Assembly (NCBI GenBank): GCA_012744475.1
Contig: JAAYBV010000004.1
Span: 1-46,329, forward strand
Origin: Phycisphaerae bacterium
Lineage (GTDB): Bacteria; Planctomycetota; Phycisphaerae; Sedimentisphaerales; Anaerobacaceae
DNA length: 46,329 nt
Direction: 5' to 3'
Made by a program: the position numbers and the translations under genes. The first letter of the stretch is position 1. Each line of letters starts with the position of its first letter. The notes under the pieces are model-generated. The model searched no databases and was not told the origin of the DNA. It saw nothing but the letters and a program-made list of their open reading frames with translations. Positions 10,522-18,680 of this stretch are shown piece by piece.

Positions 10522-11004
10522 CTATCGTTTTCGATATTTCTTCATGTCGCGATCGAGATCGCGCTTCTGGCCGCGTTCGGCGATGGTGGCCCGTTTGTCA
10601 TACTGGCGCTTGCCCCGGGCCAGGGCCAGCTCGACCTTGGCCAGACCTCGGCCGCTGAAATACAGCCGAAGGGGCACCAGCGTGAAGCCGCGCTGTTCGA
10701 GCTTGACCTCGATACGGTGCAACTCGGCCTTGTGCAGCAGCACCTTGCGTTTTCGCACGGGGTCGTGACCGCCTTCCCGGGCCATCGCATACGGGGCGAT
10801 CTTGGCTCCGATGAGCCAGCATTCGCCCTGTTCGAAGCGGGCGTAGGACCCGCTCAGGTCGGCGGCGGCGCCGCGCAGCGACTTGACCTCGCTGCCGCGC
10901 AACTGAAGCCCGGCCTCGAACTTCTCGACCAGCTCGAAGTCGCGGTACGCCTTCTTGTTGAACGCCGCCGGACTGTCAAACCCCTTCTTTTCCTTGTTCG
11001 ACAT
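10522..11004 (-). CDS. smpB: SsrA-binding protein SmpB
   Basis: This 160-residue protein binds tmRNA and delivers it to stalled ribosomes for trans-translation. The N-terminal segment KKAYRDFELVEKFEAGLQL and GSEVKSLR are the conserved OB-fold start. ECWLIGAKIAPY, RKRKVLLHK, GFTLVPLRLYF and KVELALARGKRQYDKR follow in order, and the tail GQKRDLDRDMKKYRKR is the basic C-terminal helix that enters the decoding centre. I chose ATG 11004 (MSNKEKKG); a longer frame to 11070 runs into the neighbouring gene's end. It is 62 bases downstream of a sulfatase gene. No tmRNA gene was seen in the window. Confidence 0.95.
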   Translation of the reverse strand: MSNKEKKGFDSPAAFNKKAYRDFELVEKFEAGLQLRGSEVKSLRGAAADLSGSYARFEQGECWLIGAKIAPYAMAREGGHDPVRKRKVLLHKAELHRIEVKLEQRGFTLVPLRLYFSGRGLAKVELALARGKRQYDKRATIAERGQKRDLDRDMKKYRKR

Positions 11005-11066
11005 CCCGACATCATAGCGATCCCCGCCGGCCTTGGCAACCCACACCGGCGATAGCAGGCACGGGA

Positions 11067-12497
11067 TCATCCTTTCTGGATGCGTTTGGCGAGCTGGTCT
11101 TCGACGGGGGTGAGGGTAACGCCGTGCTTTTCGACCTCCTTTACGATGTCGGCGATGACGTCAGGGTGGTCTTTGGCGATGTCGTACTTCTCGGATGGGT
11201 CGTGTTCGAGATGGTAGAGCACGGGCGGATCGTGCTTGATCGGCTTGTCGCCTCCGTAGCCGGATTGCGTGATGAAATGGGCCTTGTACGGTCCTTTGCG
11301 CACGGCGAACAGCTCGGTCCCGCGATAGTAGAACATGGTGCGGCGGGGGCTGGGACCGGTGCCGAACAGGGCGGGCGTAAGGTCGAGCCCATCGACGACG
11401 CGGTCGGACGGCGCCTCGGCGCCCGCCAGCTTGAGGATCGTCGTATAAAGGTCCATCGTCGCGCCCATGTCATGAACCACGCCGGGCCGGATCCGGCCGG
11501 GCCACCAGCAGATCGTCGGCTCGCGCATCCCGCCTTCGTAGGTGCAGCCCTTGCCCTCGCGCAGCAGACCGGCCGAGCCACCGTGGTCGTTGAAGGTCAG
11601 CCAGGGACCGTTGTCCGAGGTGAAGACGACGAGCGTGTTCTCCGCCAGGTTGTGCTTCTTGAGCGTGTCGAGAATCCGGCCGACGCCCGCGTCGATCTCC
11701 TCGACGACATCGCCATACAGGCCGCGAAGGCTCGTGCTCCGGAATTCGTCGGAGCAGAACAGCGGCACGTGAGGCAGATTGTGCGCCAGGTACAGGAAGA
11801 ACGGTTCATCCTTCCTGGTCTCGATGAAGCGCACCGCCTCGTCGCTGTAGCGTTGGATCAGTGTGTTCTGATCGGCCGGCCGCTCGACGATCTCCTCGTT
11901 CCGCATCAGCGGCACGTTCCAATACTCGACCTTCGGGCCCCAGAACGCCTGGCGCCCTTCGCCTCCGACGCGGTCCATGTCGTTGCTATACGGAATCCCG
12001 AAGTACGAGTCGAATCCGTGGCTGGTGGGCAGGTACTGGGGCAGGTGGCCCAGATGCCACTTGCCGATGCACGCGGTCGTGTAGCCCTGGGGCTTCAGCG
12101 CCCGGGCGATGGTGATCTCGCTCTGGGGCAGGCCGCCGGCCGAGTCGGGAAAGAGCACCCGCCGCACGTTGCTGCACATGCCGCTGCGGACCGGCAGCCG
12201 GCCGGTCAGCAGTGCCGCCCGGCTGGGCGTGCAGACCGAGGCGCCCGCGTAGAAGCTCGTCCATCGCTGGCCCTCGCCCGCCATGCGATCGAGGTGCGGC
12301 GTGCGAATCGTCGGATGGCCGAAGCAGGCCAGGTCGCCGTAGCCCAGATCGTCACAGAAGATGATGACGAAGTTAGGCCGCCGGCGCCCGGACGCGCTGT
12401 TCGTGTCGGCCAGTCCGCCACAGGCCGACCGCTGCGCCGGTACGGGCAGGCCTGCACAGGCCAGGCCGATCGCCTTGATGAAGTCACGTCGGTTCAT
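11067..12497 (-). CDS. Sulfatase (formylglycine type), exported
   Basis: This 476-residue arylsulfatase-family enzyme has metal ligands in VIIFCDDLGYGD (Asp49-Asp50) and the formylglycine signature C-T-P-S-R at residues 89-93 in SVCTPSRAALLTGR. GKWHLG and VVFTSDNGPW (second metal site) follow. The N-terminus MNRRDFIKAIGLACAG resembles a twin-arginine signal, as is common for planctomycete sulfatases. Cys89 must be converted to formylglycine by a maturase not encoded in this window. The start overlaps the preceding sulfatase's stop by 4 bases, so the two are coupled. The substrate is probably a sulfated polysaccharide, but cannot be specified from sequence alone. Confidence 0.92.
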   Translation of the reverse strand: MNRRDFIKAIGLACAGLPVPAQRSACGGLADTNSASGRRRPNFVIIFCDDLGYGDLACFGHPTIRTPHLDRMAGEGQRWTSFYAGASVCTPSRAALLTGRLPVRSGMCSNVRRVLFPDSAGGLPQSEITIARALKPQGYTTACIGKWHLGHLPQYLPTSHGFDSYFGIPYSNDMDRVGGEGRQAFWGPKVEYWNVPLMRNEEIVERPADQNTLIQRYSDEAVRFIETRKDEPFFLYLAHNLPHVPLFCSDEFRSTSLRGLYGDVVEEIDAGVGRILDTLKKHNLAENTLVVFTSDNGPWLTFNDHGGSAGLLREGKGCTYEGGMREPTICWWPGRIRPGVVHDMGATMDLYTTILKLAGAEAPSDRVVDGLDLTPALFGTGPSPRRTMFYYRGTELFAVRKGPYKAHFITQSGYGGDKPIKHDPPVLYHLEHDPSEKYDIAKDHPDVIADIVKEVEKHGVTLTPVEDQLAKRIQKG

Positions 12498-14074
12498 GTG
12501 CGTCTCTCCAGCGTTGCCGGACGGCTACGGCCTTGCGCCTTGTAGCGTTCGAGCAGGGCGGTCAGATGTGTCACGATCTCCGGCCGTTCAGCCCAGAGGT
12601 TGGTCTGTTCGCCCGGGTCGTCGTCGAGGTTGTAGAGCTGTCCCTTTGGTCCGCCCGGCTCGGGCTCGACTTGACGCGGCGCCGTGAAACCGCCGGAGCC
12701 GAGGCCATCGATGAGCTTCCAGGGGCCCTGGCGGATGGCGAACAAACCCTGTGCGGAATGGTGGACCACCGCCTCACGGACCGGTTCGGCCAGCGTGGGG
12801 TCAAGCATGGCGGGCAGAATGCTGCAACTGTCGGGCCCCGCGTCGGATGGCAACGTGCCGCCCGCAACGGCGGCGCAGGTCGCCATCAGATCGGTCAGGC
12901 AGATCGTCTGGTTACTATGCGAGCCGGGCTCGATGCGTCCCGGCCAGCGGCACACGAACGGGACCCGATGGCCTGCCTCGTGGATGTCCGCTTTCTGCCC
13001 TCGCCAAGGCCCGTTGGCGCGGTGGCCGAACTTCTCGATCTGCTCGGTGGGCCAGTGCGAGCCGTTGTCAGATGTGACAATCAGAAGCGTATTGTTGCGG
13101 AAGCCGGCGTCGTCGATGGTCTCGATGATCCGGCCAATCGAAGCATCCACCTGTGCGACGAAATCGCCATACCAATCGACCTCGGTCTTGCCGCGGAACT
13201 CATCTGTGGGCATCCAGGGTGTGTGCGGCGCCGTCAGCGGGACGTAGAGGAAGAACGGGTCGTTCTTCTCCTGTCGCTTCACGAAGTCGACGGCCTTGCT
13301 CGTGATCGTAGGCAGGACGTCCGTGAAATCGAACGAAGGAGCAATCGGTCCGGCCCGCCAGAAGCCCCCGCCCCCGTCCCAGCGGCGTTTGCTGCCCGGC
13401 GTCCGGCTGGTCGGCGCCTCGACGGTGCGGCCGTTCTCCAGCCAGCAGTAGGGGTCCATGTCGAGAGAGGCCGGAATAATATAGCTGTGGTCGAATCCCA
13501 GCGATTGCGGCCCGTGCGTCACGGGCGCGTTCCAATCGACGTTGCCGGACTTGGCGGCGCCCCCATCCTTTGTGACCCAGCCGAGGCCGAGATGCCACTT
13601 GCCGATACAGCCGGTGCGGTAGCCGCGACGTTTGAGCATCGACGCTATGGTGAGCCGATCCGTCTCGATCAGCGGTTCGCTGTAGCCGCCCAGGACGCCG
13701 CTCTTGAGCCGGGACCGCCAGCAGTAGCGCCCGGTCAGCAGTCCGTAACGGGTGGGCGTGCAGACCGCCGATGGTGTGTGGGCATCGGTGAAGCGAATTC
13801 CCTCGCCCGCCAGCCGATCCACGCACGGTGTCGGGATCTTGGATTGTGCATCGTACGGTAGAGGCGAATAAACATTCGCCCGTACGTCACCATAGCCCAA
13901 ATCGTCGGCGAGGATCACGACGATATTCGGGAGTCTTCGTCCGAAGCCAGCAGGACTCTGGGCCATCCCCAATCCCGGCGCGCCGGGATTGAGGCTGCCA
14001 CCAACGGTCCCCATTGCCGCCACGCAGCCGGCAGTTCGAAGAAATTCGCGGCGGGTCAGTGGATCATGCGTCAT
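12494..14074 (-). CDS. Sulfatase (formylglycine type) carrying a palindrome-encoded insert
   Basis: This 526-residue sulfatase has a Tat-like start (LTRREFLRTAGCVAAMG), metal motif VVILADDLGYGD (Asp57-Asp58), formylglycine site C-T-P-T-R at 105-109 (VCTPTRYGLLTGRY), GKWHLGLGW, and VTSDNGSHW. Between DLGYGDV and SKIPTP, where relatives have a short GCYNPD-like link, this protein reads RANVYSPLPYDAQ. The extra residues are encoded by palindrome P3 (13859-13887). The insertion lies in a loop next to the active-site region yet keeps the frame. It is the first gene of the minus-strand sulfatase/smpB/trpC run. Confidence 0.92.
   Translation of the reverse strand: MTHDPLTRREFLRTAGCVAAMGTVGGSLNPGAPGLGMAQSPAGFGRRLPNIVVILADDLGYGDVRANVYSPLPYDAQSKIPTPCVDRLAGEGIRFTDAHTPSAVCTPTRYGLLTGRYCWRSRLKSGVLGGYSEPLIETDRLTIASMLKRRGYRTGCIGKWHLGLGWVTKDGGAAKSGNVDWNAPVTHGPQSLGFDHSYIIPASLDMDPYCWLENGRTVEAPTSRTPGSKRRWDGGGGFWRAGPIAPSFDFTDVLPTITSKAVDFVKRQEKNDPFFLYVPLTAPHTPWMPTDEFRGKTEVDWYGDFVAQVDASIGRIIETIDDAGFRNNTLLIVTSDNGSHWPTEQIEKFGHRANGPWRGQKADIHEAGHRVPFVCRWPGRIEPGSHSNQTICLTDLMATCAAVAGGTLPSDAGPDSCSILPAMLDPTLAEPVREAVVHHSAQGLFAIRQGPWKLIDGLGSGGFTAPRQVEPEPGGPKGQLYNLDDDPGEQTNLWAERPEIVTHLTALLERYKAQGRSRPATLERRT
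13859..13887. repeat. GTAGGGG palindrome copy P3, inside sulfatase gene
   Basis: This copy has arms GTAGAGGCGAAT / ATTCGCCCGTACG around a short AAAC-type centre. On the coding strand it reads in the open frame and gives R-A-N-V-Y-S-P-L. Confidence 0.85.
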
Positions 14075-14170
14075 CGTGCCGAACTCCTTCTATCGATTAC
14101 CATGCCGTCGGCTCGCTCCCATTATGGCGCATGCAGCCTTCGCAGGCAACGACGGCCGGCGGATCGACCG

Positions 14171-14200
14171 CGCAGGGGCGAACGATTATTCGCCCCTACG
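14171..14200. repeat. GTAGGGG palindrome copy P4, intergenic
   Basis: This copy is CGCAGGGGCGAAC, GATT, ATTCGCCCCTACG, in the ~200-bp gap between the divergent sulfatase and beta-helix genes. Its arms are almost perfect, so it is probably a young copy. I could not place promoters in this gap with confidence. Confidence 0.85.
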
Positions 14201-14276
14201 AGATGGCGTTCCGGCGGGATTCCCTGTCAAATAGGGTCACATGTTCATTGCATCAGCCGTGTTGGAAAGGACGAAT

Positions 14277-16745
14277 ATGACGCATCACGCAGGTTTGTCG
14301 TGCTTGCTCCTGTTGGCCATGGTTTCCTCGGCCGCCGCCCGCGATACAGTGGAGTTCTACGTAGCTCCCGATGGCAGCGATGCCGGGGATGGCTCGATGG
14401 AAAGACCCTTCGCGTCGTTGGCCCAGGCGCGGGACGCCGTACGCCAGATCCGAGCGGAGAACGTCGAACGAATCACGGTCTTCTTGCGAGGTGGGAATTA
14501 TTACCTGGAGGAGCCTGTGGTCTTCACCTCTGCTGATTCCGGGGGCGGCGAGACCATCATCGAGTACTGCGCCCGGGCTGATGAAGAGGTCGTGATCAGC
14601 GGCGGATTCGAGCTGGACCTGGGCTGGCGGCCGTATAGAGACGGCATCGTCTCGGCGAAGGTCCCGACCCGAATCGGGAAGATCGACCAACTGTTCGTCG
14701 ATGGCCGCCGGCAGCATCCGGCCCGGTATCCGAACTACGATCCCGAAGCGAAGTTCTTCGGAGGCACGAGTGGCAACGCCATCAGCCCCCAACACGCCAG
14801 GACCTGGACCCATCCCGAGGGTGGATACATGCACGCCCTGCACTCGGCCATGTGGGGCAGCAAACACTATGTGATTGTGGGCGTCGACGCAGACGGCACG
14901 ATTCAGTTCAGAGGTGGCTGGCAGGAGAACCGCGGCGGCGGCTTCGATCCGGTCTTTCGAGGGGGCTACCACAAAGACTATCTGTTCGTGGAGAATCTCT
15001 TCGAAGAGGTGGACGCTCCGGGCGAGTGGTACTTCGATGTGCGCACGAAGACGCTGTATCTGATGCCTGAGCCGGACGTTGCCCCATCGCAGGCGCAGGT
15101 CATCGGCGCAGGGCTCAAGGAGCTTGTTCTGATTCGCGGCACGCCGGATGAGCCCGTCCGCAACCTGCACTTTCGCGGACTGCGTTTTCGGCACACGCAG
15201 CGCATCTTCATGGAGCCGTATGAGCGTCTGCTGCGAGGGGACTGGTCGATTGCCCGGCTCGGCGCGCTCCATATCGAGGGTGCCGAAGATTGCTCGGTTC
15301 GCGACTGCCATTTCGAGGACCTGGGCGGCAACGGCGTCTTCCTCAGCCGGTACAATCGCCGCGTCCGCGTCGAGAGCTGCCGTTTCACGCGGCTGGGCGA
15401 AAGCTGTGTCTGTCTGGTCGGCGACGTCGGCGCGGTTCGCTCGCCGGCCATTGAATACGGCACGACCCTCCGCCAGGATCAGATCGACCTGACGCCGGGC
15501 CCGAAAAGTCCGGACTACCCGGCGCAGTGCACCATCCACGACAACCTGATGCACGACTTCGGTTTCATCGGCAAGCAGGTTGCCGGCGTGTTCGTCTCCA
15601 TGAGCGAACAGATCACAGTCAGCCACAATACGATCTATCGCTGTCCTCGTGCGGCGATCTGCATCAATGACGGGTGTTGGGGCGGCCACCTCATCGAGCA
15701 CAACGACGTCTTCCACACCGTCCGCGAAAGCGGCGATCACGGCCCGTTCAACAGTTGGGGACGCGACCGCTGGTGGAAGACCTCGTACAATGGGGGCCGG
15801 GACATCGAGCCGTTCGCCAGGGAGCGGGCCACGCTCGACAATTACAGGACCACGATTATCCGAAACAATCGCTTCGCGCATTCCGGCAGTCATTCGTGGG
15901 GCATCGACCTTGACGATGGATCGAGCAACTACCGGGTCTGCGAGAACCTGTGCCTCGGCATGGGCGTCAAGCTGCGCGAGGGCTTCTTTCGAACGGTGGA
16001 GAACAACATCATCATCGACGGGTTCGGCGGTTTTCATATCTGGATGCCGGAGTGCGACGACGTGATCGCTCGAAATATCTTCGTCAGCGACGAGCCCTAT
16101 CAGTTCATTCGCGCCAATCCCGCCAACGCCAGGCAGTTCGACGATAATCTGTTCTACTCGCGAAACGGCCAGATCCGGATCACCGGCATCGAGGACGGGC
16201 CCTTGACCCTCCCACAGTGGCAGGCCAAGGGGTTCGATTCGCACTCGATCGTAGCGGACCCTTTGTTCATCGATCCGGACAGCGGCGACTATCGCGTCAG
16301 GGAAGACTCGCCTGCGCTGAAGCTCGGCTTCCGGAACTTCCCGATGGATCGATTCGGCGTTCTGAAGCCGGCATTCCGCGAGGAGGTTGCGCAGGAGCCG
16401 CGTGCATTCGCCACCGCCGCGACCAAGCGGGAAGAAAATGACCTCCGCGACCCAAAGCCGGTCACGTGGTTTGGCGCGACGATCAAGAATCTCACGGGTG
16501 AAGCGGAGAAATCCGCCGCCGGCATCGGCCGCGAAACCGGTGTGCTCTTTGTTGCTGTTCCGGCCCGTAGCAGCGCGGCTGACGCGGGATTCAGGCTCGG
16601 CGACGTCATTCTCAAGGCGAACGGCGAATCCATCGATTCGCTCGACGACCTGCGCCGCATCACCACAGAGAGCAGGGGCCGGCCGGTCCAGTTCACGGTC
16701 TTCAACGCCGTCGAGCGGACCGTCATGCTCCAGATGCCGGATTAG
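14277..16745 (+). CDS. Secreted right-handed beta-helix protein with C-terminal PDZ domain
   Basis: This 822-residue protein starts at ATG 14277, behind AAAGGACG. It has a signal peptide (LSCLLLLAMVSSAAA). YVAPDGSDAGDGSMERPFASLAQAR is the typical opening of secreted parallel beta-helix proteins related to polysaccharide lyases and Ca-binding carbohydrate-degrading enzymes. Repeated coils follow (LHIEGAEDCSVRDCHFEDLG, NGVFLSRYNRRVRVESCRF, ITVSHNTIYRC, TIIRNNRFAHS). Residues ~735-822 form a PDZ domain (GVLFVAVPARSSAADAGFR, LGDVILKANGESI). This pairing is unusual and could localise the helix or bind a peptide. The stop is 7 bases from the convergent DUF1080 gene. It is probably part of the surrounding glycan-degradation set. 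Confidence 0.85.
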   Translation: MTHHAGLSCLLLLAMVSSAAARDTVEFYVAPDGSDAGDGSMERPFASLAQARDAVRQIRAENVERITVFLRGGNYYLEEPVVFTSADSGGGETIIEYCARADEEVVISGGFELDLGWRPYRDGIVSAKVPTRIGKIDQLFVDGRRQHPARYPNYDPEAKFFGGTSGNAISPQHARTWTHPEGGYMHALHSAMWGSKHYVIVGVDADGTIQFRGGWQENRGGGFDPVFRGGYHKDYLFVENLFEEVDAPGEWYFDVRTKTLYLMPEPDVAPSQAQVIGAGLKELVLIRGTPDEPVRNLHFRGLRFRHTQRIFMEPYERLLRGDWSIARLGALHIEGAEDCSVRDCHFEDLGGNGVFLSRYNRRVRVESCRFTRLGESCVCLVGDVGAVRSPAIEYGTTLRQDQIDLTPGPKSPDYPAQCTIHDNLMHDFGFIGKQVAGVFVSMSEQITVSHNTIYRCPRAAICINDGCWGGHLIEHNDVFHTVRESGDHGPFNSWGRDRWWKTSYNGGRDIEPFARERATLDNYRTTIIRNNRFAHSGSHSWGIDLDDGSSNYRVCENLCLGMGVKLREGFFRTVENNIIIDGFGGFHIWMPECDDVIARNIFVSDEPYQFIRANPANARQFDDNLFYSRNGQIRITGIEDGPLTLPQWQAKGFDSHSIVADPLFIDPDSGDYRVREDSPALKLGFRNFPMDRFGVLKPAFREEVAQEPRAFATAATKREENDLRDPKPVTWFGATIKNLTGEAEKSAAGIGRETGVLFVAVPARSSAADAGFRLGDVILKANGESIDSLDDLRRITTESRGRPVQFTVFNAVERTVMLQMPD

Positions 16746-16752
16746 CGGAGCG

Positions 16753-17445
16753 TCAGAGGGGCCGGATGCGGATGTTTCGGTACCAGGCTTCGCTGGGCGG
16801 GCCGCCGTGGATCTGGAGACCGATCACGCCGGACTGCGGGATCGCGTCGTCGAGCTCGGTATAATCGACGGTCTGAAGGCCGTTGAGCCAGAGCTGAATT
16901 CGCTTGCCTTCGCAGCGGATGACGTAATCGTTCCAGTCGCCGGCGCGGACCACCTCGGCGATCTTCGCCGGGTCCGGGCAGGCCAGGACCTTGTTCCGGC
17001 GGGATTCATCGTACAGGCAGCCCCAGTACTGCTGGCCCATGTCCGCCTGGTAGCCGCTGACCTCGTAGTGGTCGGGCACGCGCCGGCTGCGAATCTGGAT
17101 GCCGGCGTTGGCGTTCTCGCCGAGCAGCTTGCATTGCAGCCGCAGCTCGAAGTCGTCGTACGACGCGATCGTGCAAAGAAAATCGTTGTGGGCGACCTTT
17201 GCACTCAGCGTGCCGCCGACGACAGCGCCGTCCTCGATGCGAAAGACCTCGTTCGAGCCTTCCCAGCCCGCGAAGGTCTTGCCGTCGAACAGCGAAACAA
17301 AGCCGTCCGCCGCCCGTACGGGCGAATGATTATTTGCCCCTACCGTTTCCCTCGGGCCGGTACACCCGGCCAGCATGGTCGCCAACAGCAGGCATGTCAC
17401 GATGGAACCGGTGTGCAATGCACACCCTACGATCTTTTTCGTCAT
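16753..17445 (-). CDS. DUF1080 (3-keto-disaccharide hydrolase-like) lipoprotein
   Basis: This 230-residue lipoprotein has a lipobox LAGC (Cys28) after a hydrophobic segment, then a DUF1080/LamG-like jelly-roll: GFVSLFDGKTFAGWEGSN, FELRLQCKLLGENANAGIQIRS, YEVSGYQADMG, DWNDYVIRCEGKRIQLWLNG and SGVIGLQIHGGPPSEAWYRNIRIRPL. These are all standard family segments. Two repeat families contribute to its N-terminus: the signal-peptide n-region VGCALHTG is encoded by the palindrome at 17409-17429, and VGANNHSPV after the lipobox by palindrome P5. The start ATG touches the epimerase stop (TGATG). Its likely role is binding or hydrolysing modified sugars at the cell envelope. Confidence 0.88.
   Translation of the reverse strand: MTKKIVGCALHTGSIVTCLLLATMLAGCTGPRETVGANNHSPVRAADGFVSLFDGKTFAGWEGSNEVFRIEDGAVVGGTLSAKVAHNDFLCTIASYDDFELRLQCKLLGENANAGIQIRSRRVPDHYEVSGYQADMGQQYWGCLYDESRRNKVLACPDPAKIAEVVRAGDWNDYVIRCEGKRIQLWLNGLQTVDYTELDDAIPQSGVIGLQIHGGPPSEAWYRNIRIRPL
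17315..17344. repeat. GTAGGGG palindrome copy P5, inside DUF1080 gene
   Basis: This copy is CGTACGGGCGAATG, then ATTATTTGCCCCTACC. On the coding strand it is open and gives V-G-A-N-N-H-S-P-V directly after the lipobox linker. Confidence 0.87.
17409..17429. repeat. GTGTGCA/TGCACAC palindrome (family H), inside DUF1080 signal peptide
   Basis: GGTGTGCA-A-TGCACACC is followed by CTACG. On the minus strand it encodes V-G-C-A-L-H-T-G of the DUF1080 signal region. Related remnants lie at 6752-6808. Confidence 0.65.
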
Positions 17446-18677
17446 CAGCGATCCTTTCCTTGAGCGACGGCGTCGAGCCGCCGGATCGTTTCCAGGCAGG
17501 CCCGCGTGTTGTGGTAGGGGCCTTTCCATTCGGACACCTTGGGCTCGTTGCGGTCGGGCGTTCCGTTTCGGTCGACCCGCCAGAACCATTCGCCGTGCGT
17601 GTGGTCTACGATGGCCCGTTCGATGAACTCCCAGCAGCGCAAAGCCGCCTCGAAGAAGTGCGCGCGGCCGGAAAGCTGGCAGGCGTTCAAGAAACCCACG
17701 ACCGCTTCGGCCTGAGGCCACCACTCTTTGTTCGTGTCGACGACGCGGCCCGCCTTGCCTTCGTAGAACAGCCCGCCGTCGGAGTCGAGTCCCTGTTCGT
17801 AAACGGCCTGCGCGATGTCGACGGCGAGGCGCCCGGTTTTCTCGACGAGTTCGGACCGGCCGAGAGCCTCGGCCGCCTCGCAAAGCAGCCAACTGCCCTC
17901 GATGTCGTGGCCGAACGTGTACGTGTCCGATCGCGGCTCCCAACGTTCGTTGAAAAAGTGCCCGAAGTGAGACGTGTCACGGTCGAGAATATGACGCTCG
18001 AACAGCTCGATCAGGCCGCTCAGCTCGTCGGCAACCTGTGGGTCGGGCCAGGCACGGTACAGATTCGTGTAGCCTTCGAGGAGATGCAGGTGGTTGTTCA
18101 TCGACTTCTTTTCGTTCAGGTCCTTGTCGCTGAGCCGGACATCCTCGGCCGCGGTCCAGTCGCGATTGCACGTCTCGATGTATCCGCCGTTCGCCATATC
18201 GCAACTGTGCTTCTCGATCAGATCGAACAGTGCTTGCGCTCGTTCCAAAGCGGCAGATTCTCCGGTCGCGAGGGAGTACTCGGACAGTGCGTAAATGTAG
18301 AAGGCCTGGCCGTAGATCTTCTTCTTGTCGTCCGCCAGAGCGCCGCGACAATCCACCTGCCAGAAGGCGCCGCCGAAGCGGTCGTCCCAGAAGTGTTGCT
18401 CCAGATAGTCGTAGGCCCTGCGAGCCAATTGCAGGGGCGAATCATCATTCGCCCCTACGATCTCGCTGCGGCACAGCGTCGAGAAGGTCCACAGCAGTCT
18501 GGCGTTGAGGATCAATCCTTTGTTGGCCTGACGGTCGACCGACAGCTCATTGGACATCCGGCCGATGAATCCGCCGTGTTCGTGGTCTACACAGTGTTCC
18601 AGCCAGAACGGCAGGATGTCCTCGTGCAATTCCGCGGCCACACGCCGGCGAAAGCTCTCTATCTCGCGACCGGCCAT
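17445..18677 (-). CDS. AGE-family epimerase, cellobiose 2-epimerase-like
   Basis: This 410-residue (alpha/alpha)6-barrel enzyme of the N-acylglucosamine 2-epimerase superfamily is closest in pattern to cellobiose/mannobiose 2-epimerases. It has HGGFIGRMSNE at the start, KGLILNARLLWTFS, KKIYGQAFYIYALSEY, the central MNNHLHLLEGYTNLYR with catalytic-type His, TYTFGHDIEGSWLL, TNKEWWPQAEAVVGF and the terminal EWKGPYHNTRACLE. It would interconvert the reducing-end glucose and mannose of a disaccharide. No signal peptide is seen. Palindrome P6 adds VGANDDSPL at residues 74-82, in a loop between the first helices. It is 3 bases downstream of the GH5-like gene, consistent with an operon. Confidence 0.9.
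   Translation of the reverse strand: MAGREIESFRRRVAAELHEDILPFWLEHCVDHEHGGFIGRMSNELSVDRQANKGLILNARLLWTFSTLCRSEIVGANDDSPLQLARRAYDYLEQHFWDDRFGGAFWQVDCRGALADDKKKIYGQAFYIYALSEYSLATGESAALERAQALFDLIEKHSCDMANGGYIETCNRDWTAAEDVRLSDKDLNEKKSMNNHLHLLEGYTNLYRAWPDPQVADELSGLIELFERHILDRDTSHFGHFFNERWEPRSDTYTFGHDIEGSWLLCEAAEALGRSELVEKTGRLAVDIAQAVYEQGLDSDGGLFYEGKAGRVVDTNKEWWPQAEAVVGFLNACQLSGRAHFFEAALRCWEFIERAIVDHTHGEWFWRVDRNGTPDRNEPKVSEWKGPYHNTRACLETIRRLDAVAQGKDR
18431..18459. repeat. GTAGGGG palindrome copy P6, inside epimerase gene
   Basis: The arms are almost perfect: GCAGGGGCGAAT, CATC, ATTCGCCCCTACG. On the coding strand it is open and gives V-G-A-N-D-D-S-P-L. Confidence 0.9.
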
Positions 18678-18680
18678 CGC

